A stretch of 64,000 nt of DNA. Source: an uncultured bacterium (GTDB lineage Bacteria; Bacillota; Clostridia; Lachnospirales; Lachnospiraceae). The notes beneath the pieces were generated by a model, which was not told where the DNA came from, made no database searches, and saw only the letters and a program-made list of their open reading frames with translations. The position numbers were made by a program, and so were the translations under genes. This document shows, piece after piece, positions 45,086-52,952 of this stretch. Location: the NCBI GenBank assembly GCA_947063875.1, contig CAMSTY010000008.1, positions 16,340 to 80,339 on the forward strand, written 5' to 3'. Each line of letters opens with the position of its first letter. The first letter of the stretch is position 1.

Positions 45086-47033
45086 TTTTCTTCTCCTCCG
45101 TACCTGTTTCCTCCGCCCTGACTCCATTGGAACGAATCATCGCCTGCGCCTCCGGCTTAAAAAGTTCAATCGCCGGAATCTGGCCAACCACATTGTCACA
45201 CAGCCAACCCATACGAATAATCTCCTCTGGTGTCAGGCCCCGTCCTTCCCCTCCGATAATCAGCCCCTTCTGGGCATAGATCTTCCCGTCAAACGGATGG
45301 AACGAACCGCAACGGATCGACCACTTCAGAAAATCAATCAGCCTCTGCGTGCTAGAAGGCAGGTTTTTGGAACAAATCACATCGATCACATCCGCAGACA
45401 TCCCCCACCAGTAATTAATAGCCTTTTTGCCCTTCAGGTTCTTGTCTTCCTGCTCCCCCCGGCAGATCTGATTCACAATCTGCTCATAAAAACGGCCCCA
45501 GTTGACCAGGGAAGTGGCAAGATTCTCAACCGTGCCATCCGGCGTCTTGCAGTACAACCCAAACTCCCGGGAGGCTTTGCTTGGTGTGATCAGATCCTCG
45601 CCCGAGATATGGGTGATCCCCTCCTGCTCCAGTTCCTTCCGGCAGTGATGCTCGCTCAGGCCGGTCCATTTCAAATAAATCTTTGCCCTGGGATTGATCA
45701 TCCGCGCCCCCATGGCAAAAGCATTGATATTGGAAACCATGCCATAGATCGGGTAATCTGCAAGATAACCCAGCTTCTCCTGCTCGCTCATGGCGGCGGC
45801 CAATGCCCCCATCAGAAACTTCGGCTCATACATACGGGCATAATAAGTCCGGATAGAGGAATATGACATATTGACAGAACAGTTAAATATCCTCAGCTTC
45901 GGATACTTAATCGCCGCTTTGACACTGCCCGCCGCCATCTGCGGCGCCACGGTAAAGATAACATTGCACCCCTCCGCCACCGCCTCGTCGATCGTCTTTA
46001 GCAGCATCTCCTCCGAACTTACATTTTCAAAAGAACGGGTCTGCAGCCGACCGCCAAAACGCTGTTCCAGATCCATCCTCCCCAATTCATGAGCATAAAC
46101 CCAGCTTGAAGTCTCTTTTCCCTTCAAATAGATAAATGCCGGCTTCAGCATCTCCGGTTCAATGGCGGTTCCCGGAATCAGCCAGTTTAAAAGCTTAGGA
46201 GAAGCGCTCTCTTTTACCTCCGGCTTCTCCACCAGGGCAATCTCACTGCCATGGGAGGTCAAAAGCAATTCATCCCAGATCCTGACCAGATCCCTTTTCA
46301 TCTGATCGGCGGTCCGTTCCTTGGCTACCTCATAACCAAAAAACTCCACATATTTCAAAAACGCGTCCGAAGCCGTCAATTCCATCTCTTCCGTTCGGGC
46401 ATGATAAAACACCTTGGAAAACCGGTCATATGCCGCCTTAAAATACTGCCGTTCATCTTCAGACCAGATCTCCTCCGGGGTTTTTCCCATAACCTCCAGA
46501 AGCCGCTTATAACTGCCTTCCCTGCTGAACCACACGTCACAGTTAAAAGATACCTGATAAAAGTCAAGAAACTCATAATACAATCTGGTATCGAGGTCGT
46601 CGCTGCGCCTGGGGATCAGACGAACCACGGACGCGGTAATGCTATAGGCATGAAGGTACTTCAATACGCTGACCCGTTTATTGCCCTCCTGAACATAAAA
46701 ACGATTCATAAACTCATAAGCCAGAATCGGGTCATGGATTCCCTCTTCGATCTGATGGTCATACAGATAAGCCCACTTGGCGCCGAACTCCGACTTCTCT
46801 CCCAAAAGCGGCATAAAGTTGCTGGCAAACGCCTGCGTCCGCCCCTGCGTCTTGGTCCCCACCACTCTTTCAAGAGGAATGTCAATGATTCCAAGATTTA
46901 CTTCTGATACAATATCCGTATTGGCCAGGATATCATCCAATACCGGAAGATAAGGATACTGTCCCTTTGACACAGCTTCCTGATACCGCTTCCGCCCCTG
47001 GCGCAAAGCGCCGCTATAATCATATAACGCCAT
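45057..47033 (-). CDS. Cytosolic BMP/PnrA-like ligand-binding protein with an N-terminal ParB-like region
   Basis: This 658-residue protein begins MALYDYSGALRQGRKRYQEA with no signal peptide, lipobox or membrane helix. Residues 40-130 contain IPLERVVGTKTQGR and FYVQEGNKRVSVLKYL, resembling the ParB/Srx nucleotide-binding motif region. From about residue 305 to 640 it has a BMP (PnrA/Med-like) type 1 periplasmic-binding fold (IFTVAPQMAAGSVKAA, KFLMGALAAAMSEQEKLGY). PnrA-type domains bind purine nucleosides at the cell surface, but this copy must sit in the cytosol, so it is more likely a sensor or enzyme-like protein. The phosphoesterase gene overlaps its end. Similar proteins are annotated in Lachnospiraceae as BMP transporters, which the missing signal argues against. 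Confidence 0.7.
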   Translation of the reverse strand: MALYDYSGALRQGRKRYQEAVSKGQYPYLPVLDDILANTDIVSEVNLGIIDIPLERVVGTKTQGRTQAFASNFMPLLGEKSEFGAKWAYLYDHQIEEGIHDPILAYEFMNRFYVQEGNKRVSVLKYLHAYSITASVVRLIPRRSDDLDTRLYYEFLDFYQVSFNCDVWFSREGSYKRLLEVMGKTPEEIWSEDERQYFKAAYDRFSKVFYHARTEEMELTASDAFLKYVEFFGYEVAKERTADQMKRDLVRIWDELLLTSHGSEIALVEKPEVKESASPKLLNWLIPGTAIEPEMLKPAFIYLKGKETSSWVYAHELGRMDLEQRFGGRLQTRSFENVSSEEMLLKTIDEAVAEGCNVIFTVAPQMAAGSVKAAIKYPKLRIFNCSVNMSYSSIRTYYARMYEPKFLMGALAAAMSEQEKLGYLADYPIYGMVSNINAFAMGARMINPRAKIYLKWTGLSEHHCRKELEQEGITHISGEDLITPSKASREFGLYCKTPDGTVENLATSLVNWGRFYEQIVNQICRGEQEDKNLKGKKAINYWWGMSADVIDVICSKNLPSSTQRLIDFLKWSIRCGSFHPFDGKIYAQKGLIIGGEGRGLTPEEIIRMGWLCDNVVGQIPAIELFKPEAQAMIRSNGVRAEETGTEEKKIENSGTGRL

Positions 47034-47063
47034 AGAAACACTCCTTCCTCTTCTTAAGCCTGC

Positions 47064-48908
47064 TTACATCCGCTGCGGTGCGTCAAATCCCAGAACCTGG
47101 ATTCCTGCTGCCAGCACGTCCTGCACCAGCAGAATCAGACGAATCCAGCCCTGCTGGCGCACCTTATCCTCCTGAGACAGGATCTTATTGTCCCGATAAA
47201 ACCCATTGAACGCGTTGGCCAGCTCATAGACATACTGGCAGATTTTATGCGGCGCCAACTCTGCAAACGCCGTCTCCATCACCTCATTATAACGGGTCAG
47301 TTCCAGCATCAGCTCCCGCTCCGCAGTCCCCTGCGGCGATAAAATCCGCCCCGGATTCTCTGCCGCCAATATATCCACATTTCCTCCCGCCGCCTGGTAA
47401 TTCTTCAAAATAGAGCGGATCCTTACGATCGTGTAGAGAATATACGGGCCGGTATTCCCGGTAAAAGAGGTAAACCGTTCCATGTCAAACACATAATCCT
47501 TTGCCGCCTGATTCGAGAGATCCCCATACTTTAAAGCCGCCAACCCGACAATCTTTGCCGTATCTCTGGCTTCCTCCTCTGACATCTCCATTCCTAAACG
47601 GGCTGTGTCTTCCTCGACCACTCCCCGGTTCTCATGGATTCTGCCGTAAACGGCCTCCTCAATATCCGCAATCAGCTGCTCCAGACGCATGACTCCCCCA
47701 TCGCGGGTTTTAAAGGGTTTTCCATCCTTTCCGTTCATGGTTCCAAAACCGATATAATCCATCGGCGTATCCGAAGGCACATAGCCTGCCTTTTTCGCCA
47801 CCCGGAAAATCTGGGTATAGTGCAGTTCCTGCCTCTTGTCCGCAATATAGATATAGCGTTTGGGCGCATACAGCTTTTCTCTCTCCAGCATGGTTCCCAA
47901 ATCCGTAGTCGCATACAAGGCCGCGCCATCCGACTTTTGCACGATACACGGCGGGAGTTCCTTGGAATCGCCCTCCATAGCAATATCCACCACCAGGGCC
48001 CCCTGGCTCTCGTATGCCAGGCCCTTCTTTTGCAAGTCACGGATCAGCCACGGAATATAAGGGCCGGCGTCACTTTCCCCTTTCCACAAATCGAAGTGTA
48101 CATCCAGGTTTCCGTAATTTCTTTTCAGATCTGCCAGGGAAACCGCCATGATGTGCTTCCAGATTGCCACAAAGGGGGCATATCCCTCCTGAAGACGCAG
48201 CGTTGCCGCCTGCGCCCGTTCTTTGAAGCTTTCGTCTGTTTTGGACTTCGCGCTTGCACTGGGATAGATCTCTTCCAGTTCTCCGATATCAAAAGGCGCC
48301 TCTTTGGGATATTCTCCCTCATAATTTTCGTCAAAATACACCAGTTCCGGTTTTCTTTCGCGAAGTTCCTCAATGATCAGCCCCATCTGCAACCCCCAGT
48401 CTCCCAGATGCACATCGCCGATCATATGATACCCCAGATATGCTCCCATCCGCCGGATGCTCTCACCGATCACGGCCGAACGCAGATGTCCCACATGCAA
48501 AGGTTTCGCGACATTGGCGCCGCCATAGTCCACAATCACAGTCTCCCCATGCCCTGGTTCTTCCAGTCCCAGCTTCTCCTCCTTCTGCATCCCGTTCAGA
48601 TAGGAAGCCAGAAAATCTCCGTCCAGGCACAGATTGATAAACCCGGGCATCACAGCCTCGATCTGTGAAAACATCACATTTCCTTTATCCGCCTGTTCTT
48701 TTGCCTCTTTCAGATATGCTACCACTTCCTCTGCGATAGCAATCGGCTTTTTTCTATATGCCTTGGCGGCCGCCATAGCCCCATTACATTGGTATTCGCA
48801 CAGATCCGGCCGGTTCGAGATCACCACCTTGGCATAACGCTCCTCATAGCCACACGCCAGAAAAGCCTCCTCCATCCGGTTTGAAATCAACTCAAGAATT
48901 TTCTTCAC
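47064..48908 (-). CDS. argS: Arginyl-tRNA synthetase
   Basis: This 614-residue class I synthetase has the Add-1 N-terminal domain and the HIGH-type motif in AKPLHVGHLRSAVIGE (near residue 137). It also has the arginine-specific GDVHLGDWGLQMG, YATTDLGTM and, in the C-terminal anticodon domain, FTSFTGNTGPYILYT and ANAFNGFYRDNKIL. It charges tRNA-Arg. The length is slightly above the usual 550-580. It lies 22 bases after the chorismate mutase/shikimate kinase gene; no T-box was found in front. Confidence 0.95.
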   Translation of the reverse strand: MKKILELISNRMEEAFLACGYEERYAKVVISNRPDLCEYQCNGAMAAAKAYRKKPIAIAEEVVAYLKEAKEQADKGNVMFSQIEAVMPGFINLCLDGDFLASYLNGMQKEEKLGLEEPGHGETVIVDYGGANVAKPLHVGHLRSAVIGESIRRMGAYLGYHMIGDVHLGDWGLQMGLIIEELRERKPELVYFDENYEGEYPKEAPFDIGELEEIYPSASAKSKTDESFKERAQAATLRLQEGYAPFVAIWKHIMAVSLADLKRNYGNLDVHFDLWKGESDAGPYIPWLIRDLQKKGLAYESQGALVVDIAMEGDSKELPPCIVQKSDGAALYATTDLGTMLEREKLYAPKRYIYIADKRQELHYTQIFRVAKKAGYVPSDTPMDYIGFGTMNGKDGKPFKTRDGGVMRLEQLIADIEEAVYGRIHENRGVVEEDTARLGMEMSEEEARDTAKIVGLAALKYGDLSNQAAKDYVFDMERFTSFTGNTGPYILYTIVRIRSILKNYQAAGGNVDILAAENPGRILSPQGTAERELMLELTRYNEVMETAFAELAPHKICQYVYELANAFNGFYRDNKILSQEDKVRQQGWIRLILLVQDVLAAGIQVLGFDAPQRM

Positions 48909-48930
48909 GTCATTTTCTCCCTCTGTCTGA

Positions 48931-49716
48931 TTATTGCTCTTCCATCCGGATCAGTTCCCGGATCAGTTCCTCACAGATCTCCATCACACTTTTATTGTCA
49001 GTGACAATCTTGATATCTGCCGCTTTCTCGTATTTCTCACGCCGTTTTTCCATCAACTGCGCAATGTATTCCACATTCATGTGCCCGTTTAAAATCGGCC
49101 GTTCATCGGAATCCTTCACCCGTTCCAATATCGTCTCAGGCGCTGCCGTCAAAAGCACGATACGGCTGCCCTTTTTTAAATTCTCCACATTCTCATCACG
49201 CATCACGGCGCCTCCCCCGCAGGAAATAATCACCTGCCGCCGGTTCTGCAGTTCAATAATGGCATTACTCTCACAATTGCGGAAATAGGGTTCGCCGTAT
49301 TTGGCAAAAATATCTGTGATCGCCATCCCCTCCGCCTTCACAATCATCGCATCCGTCTCCACCTCTTCCATCGCCAGCATATCCTTTAAACAGTGGGATA
49401 CGGTACTCTTGCCCGCCCCCATAAACCCGATCAGGGCAATATTGTGAGTAAAAAGCGCCTTAGCTTGTACCTTTTTGCTCATCTTCAGGATACACCCAAA
49501 CACCTCCATCTGCTCCTCCTCATAGGGATTGCCTTTCAGAATCTCGTCCAGCATCCTGCGCTGACGCGCCTCCTGTTCCGGCTGCAGAATCGGCAGGCCA
49601 TGCTCCTTCTTATAGGCAATCACCTCACCGATACAATTCATCCGTCTGGCCAGCAGCCTCATCAGTTCTTCATCGCAGGCAGCAATATCCGCTCTGATCT
49701 CATCAATCTCTCTCAT
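48931..49716 (-). CDS. Chorismate mutase (AroQ) - shikimate kinase (AroK) fusion
   Basis: This 261-residue protein joins two shikimate-pathway domains. Residues 1-85 form an AroQ-type helical chorismate mutase (IDEIRADIAACDEELMRLLARRM, YKKEHGLPILQPEQE in parts). From about residue 92 there is a shikimate kinase: P-loop GFMGAGKST, substrate motif ETDAMI, YGEPYFRNCE, SCGGGAV and DERPIL. The first works on chorismate towards prephenate; the second makes shikimate 3-phosphate three steps earlier. Ribosome site GGGAGGA precedes ATG 49716. It follows the efp terminator. Confidence 0.92.
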   Translation of the reverse strand: MREIDEIRADIAACDEELMRLLARRMNCIGEVIAYKKEHGLPILQPEQEARQRRMLDEILKGNPYEEEQMEVFGCILKMSKKVQAKALFTHNIALIGFMGAGKSTVSHCLKDMLAMEEVETDAMIVKAEGMAITDIFAKYGEPYFRNCESNAIIELQNRRQVIISCGGGAVMRDENVENLKKGSRIVLLTAAPETILERVKDSDERPILNGHMNVEYIAQLMEKRREKYEKAADIKIVTDNKSVMEICEELIRELIRMEEQ

Positions 49717-49729
49717 TTGATCTTCCTCC

Positions 49730-49763
49730 CTAAAAGAAAAACCAGACTCTCCAGGGTCTGGCT
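49730..49763 (-). terminator. Terminator after efp
   Basis: CCAGAC and GTCTGG form a stem around an 8-base loop and are followed by TTTTTCTTTT on the minus strand, just behind the efp stop. The next gene starts only about 15 bases later, so the T-run also overlaps its leader. Confidence 0.75.
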
Positions 49764-49783
49764 TTTACATTCTTTCCAATCTT

Positions 49784-50341
49784 TTACGCTCTGGACAAAT
49801 ACTCGCCGGTGCGGGTATCAATCTTAATCTTGTCCCCATTGTCTACGAACAACGGCACATATACCGTAGCCCCTGTCTCCACCGTCGCGGGTTTGGTCGC
49901 TCCCTGCGCGGTATCCCCCTTAAAGCCTGGCTCTGTATTGGTGATCTCCAACTCCACGAACAGCGGCGGCTCTACCGAAAATACCTTGCCATTATAAGAA
50001 CATACCTTCACGTTCTCGTTCTCTTTCACAAACTTCAGGGCATCGCCAATCACATCCTCTGCCAACGCCACCTGCTCGTAGTTTTCCATATTCATAAAAT
50101 TAAACAGATCTCCATCGGCATACAGATACTGCATATCCACACGGTCGATTCTGGCTGCCGGGAACTTCTCGGTCGGGCGGAAGGTACGCTCCACCACGGA
50201 ACCAGTCATGACATTCTTGATCTTTGTTCTGACAAAAGCAGCGCCCTTACCTGGCTTAACGTGCTGAAATTCAACAATCTGGTATACGGACCCGTCAATT
50301 TCCAATGTAATGCCGTTTCTAAAATCACCTGCTGAAATCAT
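49784..50341 (-). CDS. efp: Elongation factor P
   Basis: This 185-residue protein has three beta-barrel domains. The loop that enters the peptidyl-transferase centre reads [12 protein letters not shown], with the lysine that in other bacteria may be modified. The C-terminal domain has the EF-P signature [19 protein letters not shown] in parts and [15 protein letters not shown] rescues ribosomes stalled at polyproline. It has its own promoter and terminator; ribosome site AGGAGGAA precedes ATG 50341. Confidence 0.98.
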   Translation of the reverse strand: MISAGDFRNGITLEIDGSVYQIVEFQHVKPGKGAAFVRTKIKNVMTGSVVERTFRPTEKFPAARIDRVDMQYLYADGDLFNFMNMENYEQVALAEDVIGDALKFVKENENVKVCSYNGKVFSVEPPLFVELEITNTEPGFKGDTAQGATKPATVETGATVYVPLFVDNGDKIKIDTRTGEYLSRA

Positions 50342-50386
50342 GTGATATTCCTCCTTGCATTTGCATACTCACGCTTAATCTTCTAT

Positions 50387-50415
50387 ATTCTATAATAAAT
50401 GTAGTGTTTTTTCAA
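50387..50415 (-). promoter_or_regulatory. Sigma-A promoter of efp
   Basis: TTGAAA and TAGAAT are 17 bases apart on the minus strand, 46 bases before the efp start and just after the YqeG-like gene. Confidence 0.8.
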
Positions 50416-50425
50416 CCATTTTTTT

Positions 50426-50929
50426 CTACATCCGCACAGAATCCTTATAGAAGCGAAGCACAACTGCTTCCAGGTACCGCTTCAAGACAATCTGAATCTC
50501 CTCTTTCGGATCGATCGGCTTTACCAGAATCCCGTAGATCCCGGCCCGGTTCGCGCCGTACACATCGGTAAACAGCTGGTCTCCCACAAACAGGGTATTC
50601 TCCCTGGCCGTTCTCATCCGCTCCATCGCCCTTTTGTAATTTGCAACGGCCGGCTTTCTTGCCTTGTAAATATACGGCGAATCTACCTGTGCCGCAAAAG
50701 ACGCCACCCGGGGTTCTTTATTGTTGGATAACAGGCAGGTTGCCATCCCCATATCATGCAGCCTGGCAAACAAGGCCAACGCACGCGCATCAGCAGGAGC
50801 CCCATGAGGGACCAAAGTATTATCAATGTCAAAAATCGCACCCCGGATGCCCTTTTCGTACCAGGCCTCCCAGTCGATCGCATAAGCGCTGTCTGCCCAT
50901 TCCCTTGGATAAAACCGTTCTAATATCAT
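50426..50929 (-). CDS. HAD-superfamily phosphatase, YqeG family
   Basis: This 167-residue HAD hydrolase begins MILERFYPREWADSAYAIDW, the YqeG-type start. It has the nucleophile motif FDIDNTLVPHG (DxDxT), motif II LLSNN, lysine motif KPAVANYKRAM and motif IV VGDQLFTDVYGANRAG. YqeG-like enzymes resemble mitochondrial PGP phosphatase (PTPMT-unrelated Gep4), so phosphatidylglycerophosphate is a possible substrate; this is inference. The ATG overlaps the nrdR stop by four bases, so it is coupled to nrdR. Confidence 0.88.
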   Translation of the reverse strand: MILERFYPREWADSAYAIDWEAWYEKGIRGAIFDIDNTLVPHGAPADARALALFARLHDMGMATCLLSNNKEPRVASFAAQVDSPYIYKARKPAVANYKRAMERMRTARENTLFVGDQLFTDVYGANRAGIYGILVKPIDPKEEIQIVLKRYLEAVVLRFYKDSVRM

Positions 50930-51381
50930 TTATTCTTTAACAGCTTTCCCAGCTCCTCCATAAAAGTATTGACATCCTTAAATTCCCGATACACCGAGGC
51001 GAAACGGACATAAGCCACTTCATCCAGGCCCTTCAGCTTCTCCATCACCAGTTCACCGATTGCCGAGGTCTCAATCTCCTTCTCCTCCATATTAAAAATC
51101 TGATTCTCGATCTCGTCGATGACCGCATTGATCTGTTCGCTGGACACCGGACGCTTATGACAGGAACGCAGCACTCCGTCCTGAATTTTGGAACGGTCAT
51201 AGGCCTCACGGGTACTGTCCTTTTTTATCACCATCAGGGGCATGGTCTCAAGCTTCTCGTAAGTCGTAAATCTCTTTTTACAGTTCTCACACTGACGGCG
51301 GCGGCGAATCGAACTGTTCTCATCTGCCGGCCTGGAATCGATTACTTTGGTATCTGAGGCGTTACAATACGGGCACTTCAT
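50926..51381 (-). CDS. nrdR: Transcriptional repressor NrdR
   Basis: This 151-residue protein starts with the zinc ribbon CPYCNASDTKVIDSR and CENCKKRF, then an ATP-cone domain (VIKKDSTREAYDRSKI). NrdR senses ATP/dATP and represses ribonucleotide reductase genes. The ATG at 51381 follows AGGAGGAG and a clear promoter. The YqeG-like gene overlaps its end. No NrdR boxes are obvious at its own promoter. Confidence 0.97.
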   Translation of the reverse strand: MKCPYCNASDTKVIDSRPADENSSIRRRRQCENCKKRFTTYEKLETMPLMVIKKDSTREAYDRSKIQDGVLRSCHKRPVSSEQINAVIDEIENQIFNMEEKEIETSAIGELVMEKLKGLDEVAYVRFASVYREFKDVNTFMEELGKLLKNK

Positions 51382-51437
51382 GGTTACTCCTCCTGTCTTC
51401 GCACTTCACCTTATGTAAATCAGTTATATTTGTTTAT

Positions 51438-51466
51438 ATTTTACCCTATCCGCCAATTAAGTGCAA
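51438..51466 (-). promoter_or_regulatory. Sigma-A promoter of nrdR
   Basis: TTGCAC and TAAAAT are 17 bases apart on the minus strand, about 57 bases before the start codon. Confidence 0.8.
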
Positions 51467-51488
51467 CCAATTTTTTCCTGAAACGGCA

Positions 51489-51527
51489 ATCCGGCAAAAT
51501 ACGCCAATATGGCGTATTTTGCCGGAT
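51489..51527 (-). terminator. Hairpin terminator after lysC
   Basis: ATCCGGCAAAATACGCC forms a perfect 17 bp stem with its complement around a 5-base loop, starting two bases after the lysC stop. Its T-run lies within the stem (ATTTTGCCGG); the trailing sequence is not a long U tract. Confidence 0.7.
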
Positions 51528-51529
51528 AT

Positions 51530-52849
51530 TTACATCTCCAGTGTAACAAATATATCATAAATCGCTTTGATTGCCCCCTCGAAATCCGCATTTTTCACAC
51601 CGATAATAATATTCAGTTCACTTGACCCCTGATCGATCATTTTCACATTGATATGAGCATGCGCGAGAGCGGAAAAAATCCTGCCCGCTGTCCCGCGGGT
51701 CGCTTTCATGCCGCGGCCCACTACGGCTATCAAAGCCAGATCCGACTCCAAATCCACGCTGTCCGGCTCCACGGCCCGATGGATTCCCGCAATCACCGAC
51801 TGCTCATACTCCTCAAACTCGTCCTGATGAACCATAATCGTCATCGTGTCGATCCCGGAAGGCATATGTTCAAAAGAAATCCCATATTTCTCAAACACCC
51901 CCAGAACCTTCCTCCCAAAACCGACCTCCGCATTCATCATCGCTTTCTCAATATTGATGGCGCAAAAACCACGTTTGCCAGCGATCCCGGTAATGGTATA
52001 GCGAGGTTTCCTGCAGGTGCTCTCCACAATCAGGGTACCCTTGTCTTGCGGCCTGTTGGTGTTGCGGATATTGATGGGAATCCCTTCTTTCCTCACCGGG
52101 AAAATGGCATCCTCATGAAGCACGCTGGCGCCCATATAAGCCAGTTCCCGCAATTCCTTATAGGTAATGGTTTCAATCACTTCCGGGTCTTTCACGATCC
52201 TGGGGTCTGCCACCAGAAACCCCGATACATCCGTCCAGTTCTCATAGAGATCCGCATGAATGGCCTTTGCCACGATCGAACCTGTCACATCCGAACCGCC
52301 CCGTGAGAAGGTCTTGATGCTCCCGTCATGCTTGGAACCATAAAATCCGGGAATCACTGCCCGCTCCACGTGCTCCAGACGCTCAGACAATTCCTTATCC
52401 GTCAGCTCCGCTTCAAAATTCCCCTGGTCGTCAAAAAAGATCACCTCTGCCGCATCGATAAACTCATACCCCAGATAAGCGGCCATCACAATGCCGTTCA
52501 GATACTCGCCGCGGGAAGCCGCATAGTCGCGCCCGATCCCCTTGACAAAATTCTCCTCAATCCGGTTAAACTCATAGTCCAGATTCAGGTTCAGATCCAG
52601 GCCATTAATAATTTCCAGGTAACGTTCCTTGATCTGATTCAGAAGCTTTTTATACGCTGCTCCCGCGCTGGCGGCGTCATAACAGGCGTACAGCATATCC
52701 GTCACCTTTTCATCCTTGTCGTTCCTCTTACCCGGCGCAGAAGGGATGACATACCTTCTCGCCTTATCCGACCGGATGATCTCTCCGACCTTCTTAAACT
52801 GCCTGGTACTGGCAAGTGAACTTCCGCCAAATTTTACAACCTTCCTCAT
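51530..52849 (-). CDS. lysC: Aspartate kinase
   Basis: This 439-residue enzyme opens with the kinase motif VVKFGGSSLAS. It has the aspartokinase segment FSRGGSDVTGSIVAKAI and two C-terminal ACT domains (around 310-435: KRGFCAINIEKAMMN, DLALIAVVGRGMKATRGTAGRIF in parts). It phosphorylates aspartate as the entry to lysine, threonine and methionine synthesis; lysA in this window is the last lysine step. The ACT domains imply feedback by an amino acid. The 100-base leader is too short for a lysine riboswitch and shows only the promoter. Start ATG 52849 follows GGAGAG. Confidence 0.95.
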   Translation of the reverse strand: MRKVVKFGGSSLASTRQFKKVGEIIRSDKARRYVIPSAPGKRNDKDEKVTDMLYACYDAASAGAAYKKLLNQIKERYLEIINGLDLNLNLDYEFNRIEENFVKGIGRDYAASRGEYLNGIVMAAYLGYEFIDAAEVIFFDDQGNFEAELTDKELSERLEHVERAVIPGFYGSKHDGSIKTFSRGGSDVTGSIVAKAIHADLYENWTDVSGFLVADPRIVKDPEVIETITYKELRELAYMGASVLHEDAIFPVRKEGIPINIRNTNRPQDKGTLIVESTCRKPRYTITGIAGKRGFCAINIEKAMMNAEVGFGRKVLGVFEKYGISFEHMPSGIDTMTIMVHQDEFEEYEQSVIAGIHRAVEPDSVDLESDLALIAVVGRGMKATRGTAGRIFSALAHAHINVKMIDQGSSELNIIIGVKNADFEGAIKAIYDIFVTLEM

Positions 52850-52908
52850 TTATGTTCTCTCCAATCTGCACTTTCCTTGTATGATCCAGCAAAACACAAT
52901 CAGGTAAA

Positions 52909-52937
52909 ATAATACTGTAAATCCCGGGGACTGTCAA
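52909..52937 (-). promoter_or_regulatory. Sigma-A promoter of lysC
   Basis: A consensus TTGACA and TATTAT lie 17 bases apart on the minus strand, 15 bases after the purL stop codon. Confidence 0.85.
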
Positions 52938-52952
52938 GAAAAATGCAGCCTC

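Noticed and set aside
48909..48930. T-box upstream of argS
   Set aside because: Only 22 bases separate argS from the preceding gene; no room for a T-box.
52850..52952. Lysine riboswitch upstream of lysC
   Set aside because: The gap is about 100 bases and is filled by a consensus sigma-A promoter and a short leader; the L-box needs roughly 170 bases and its core is not seen.
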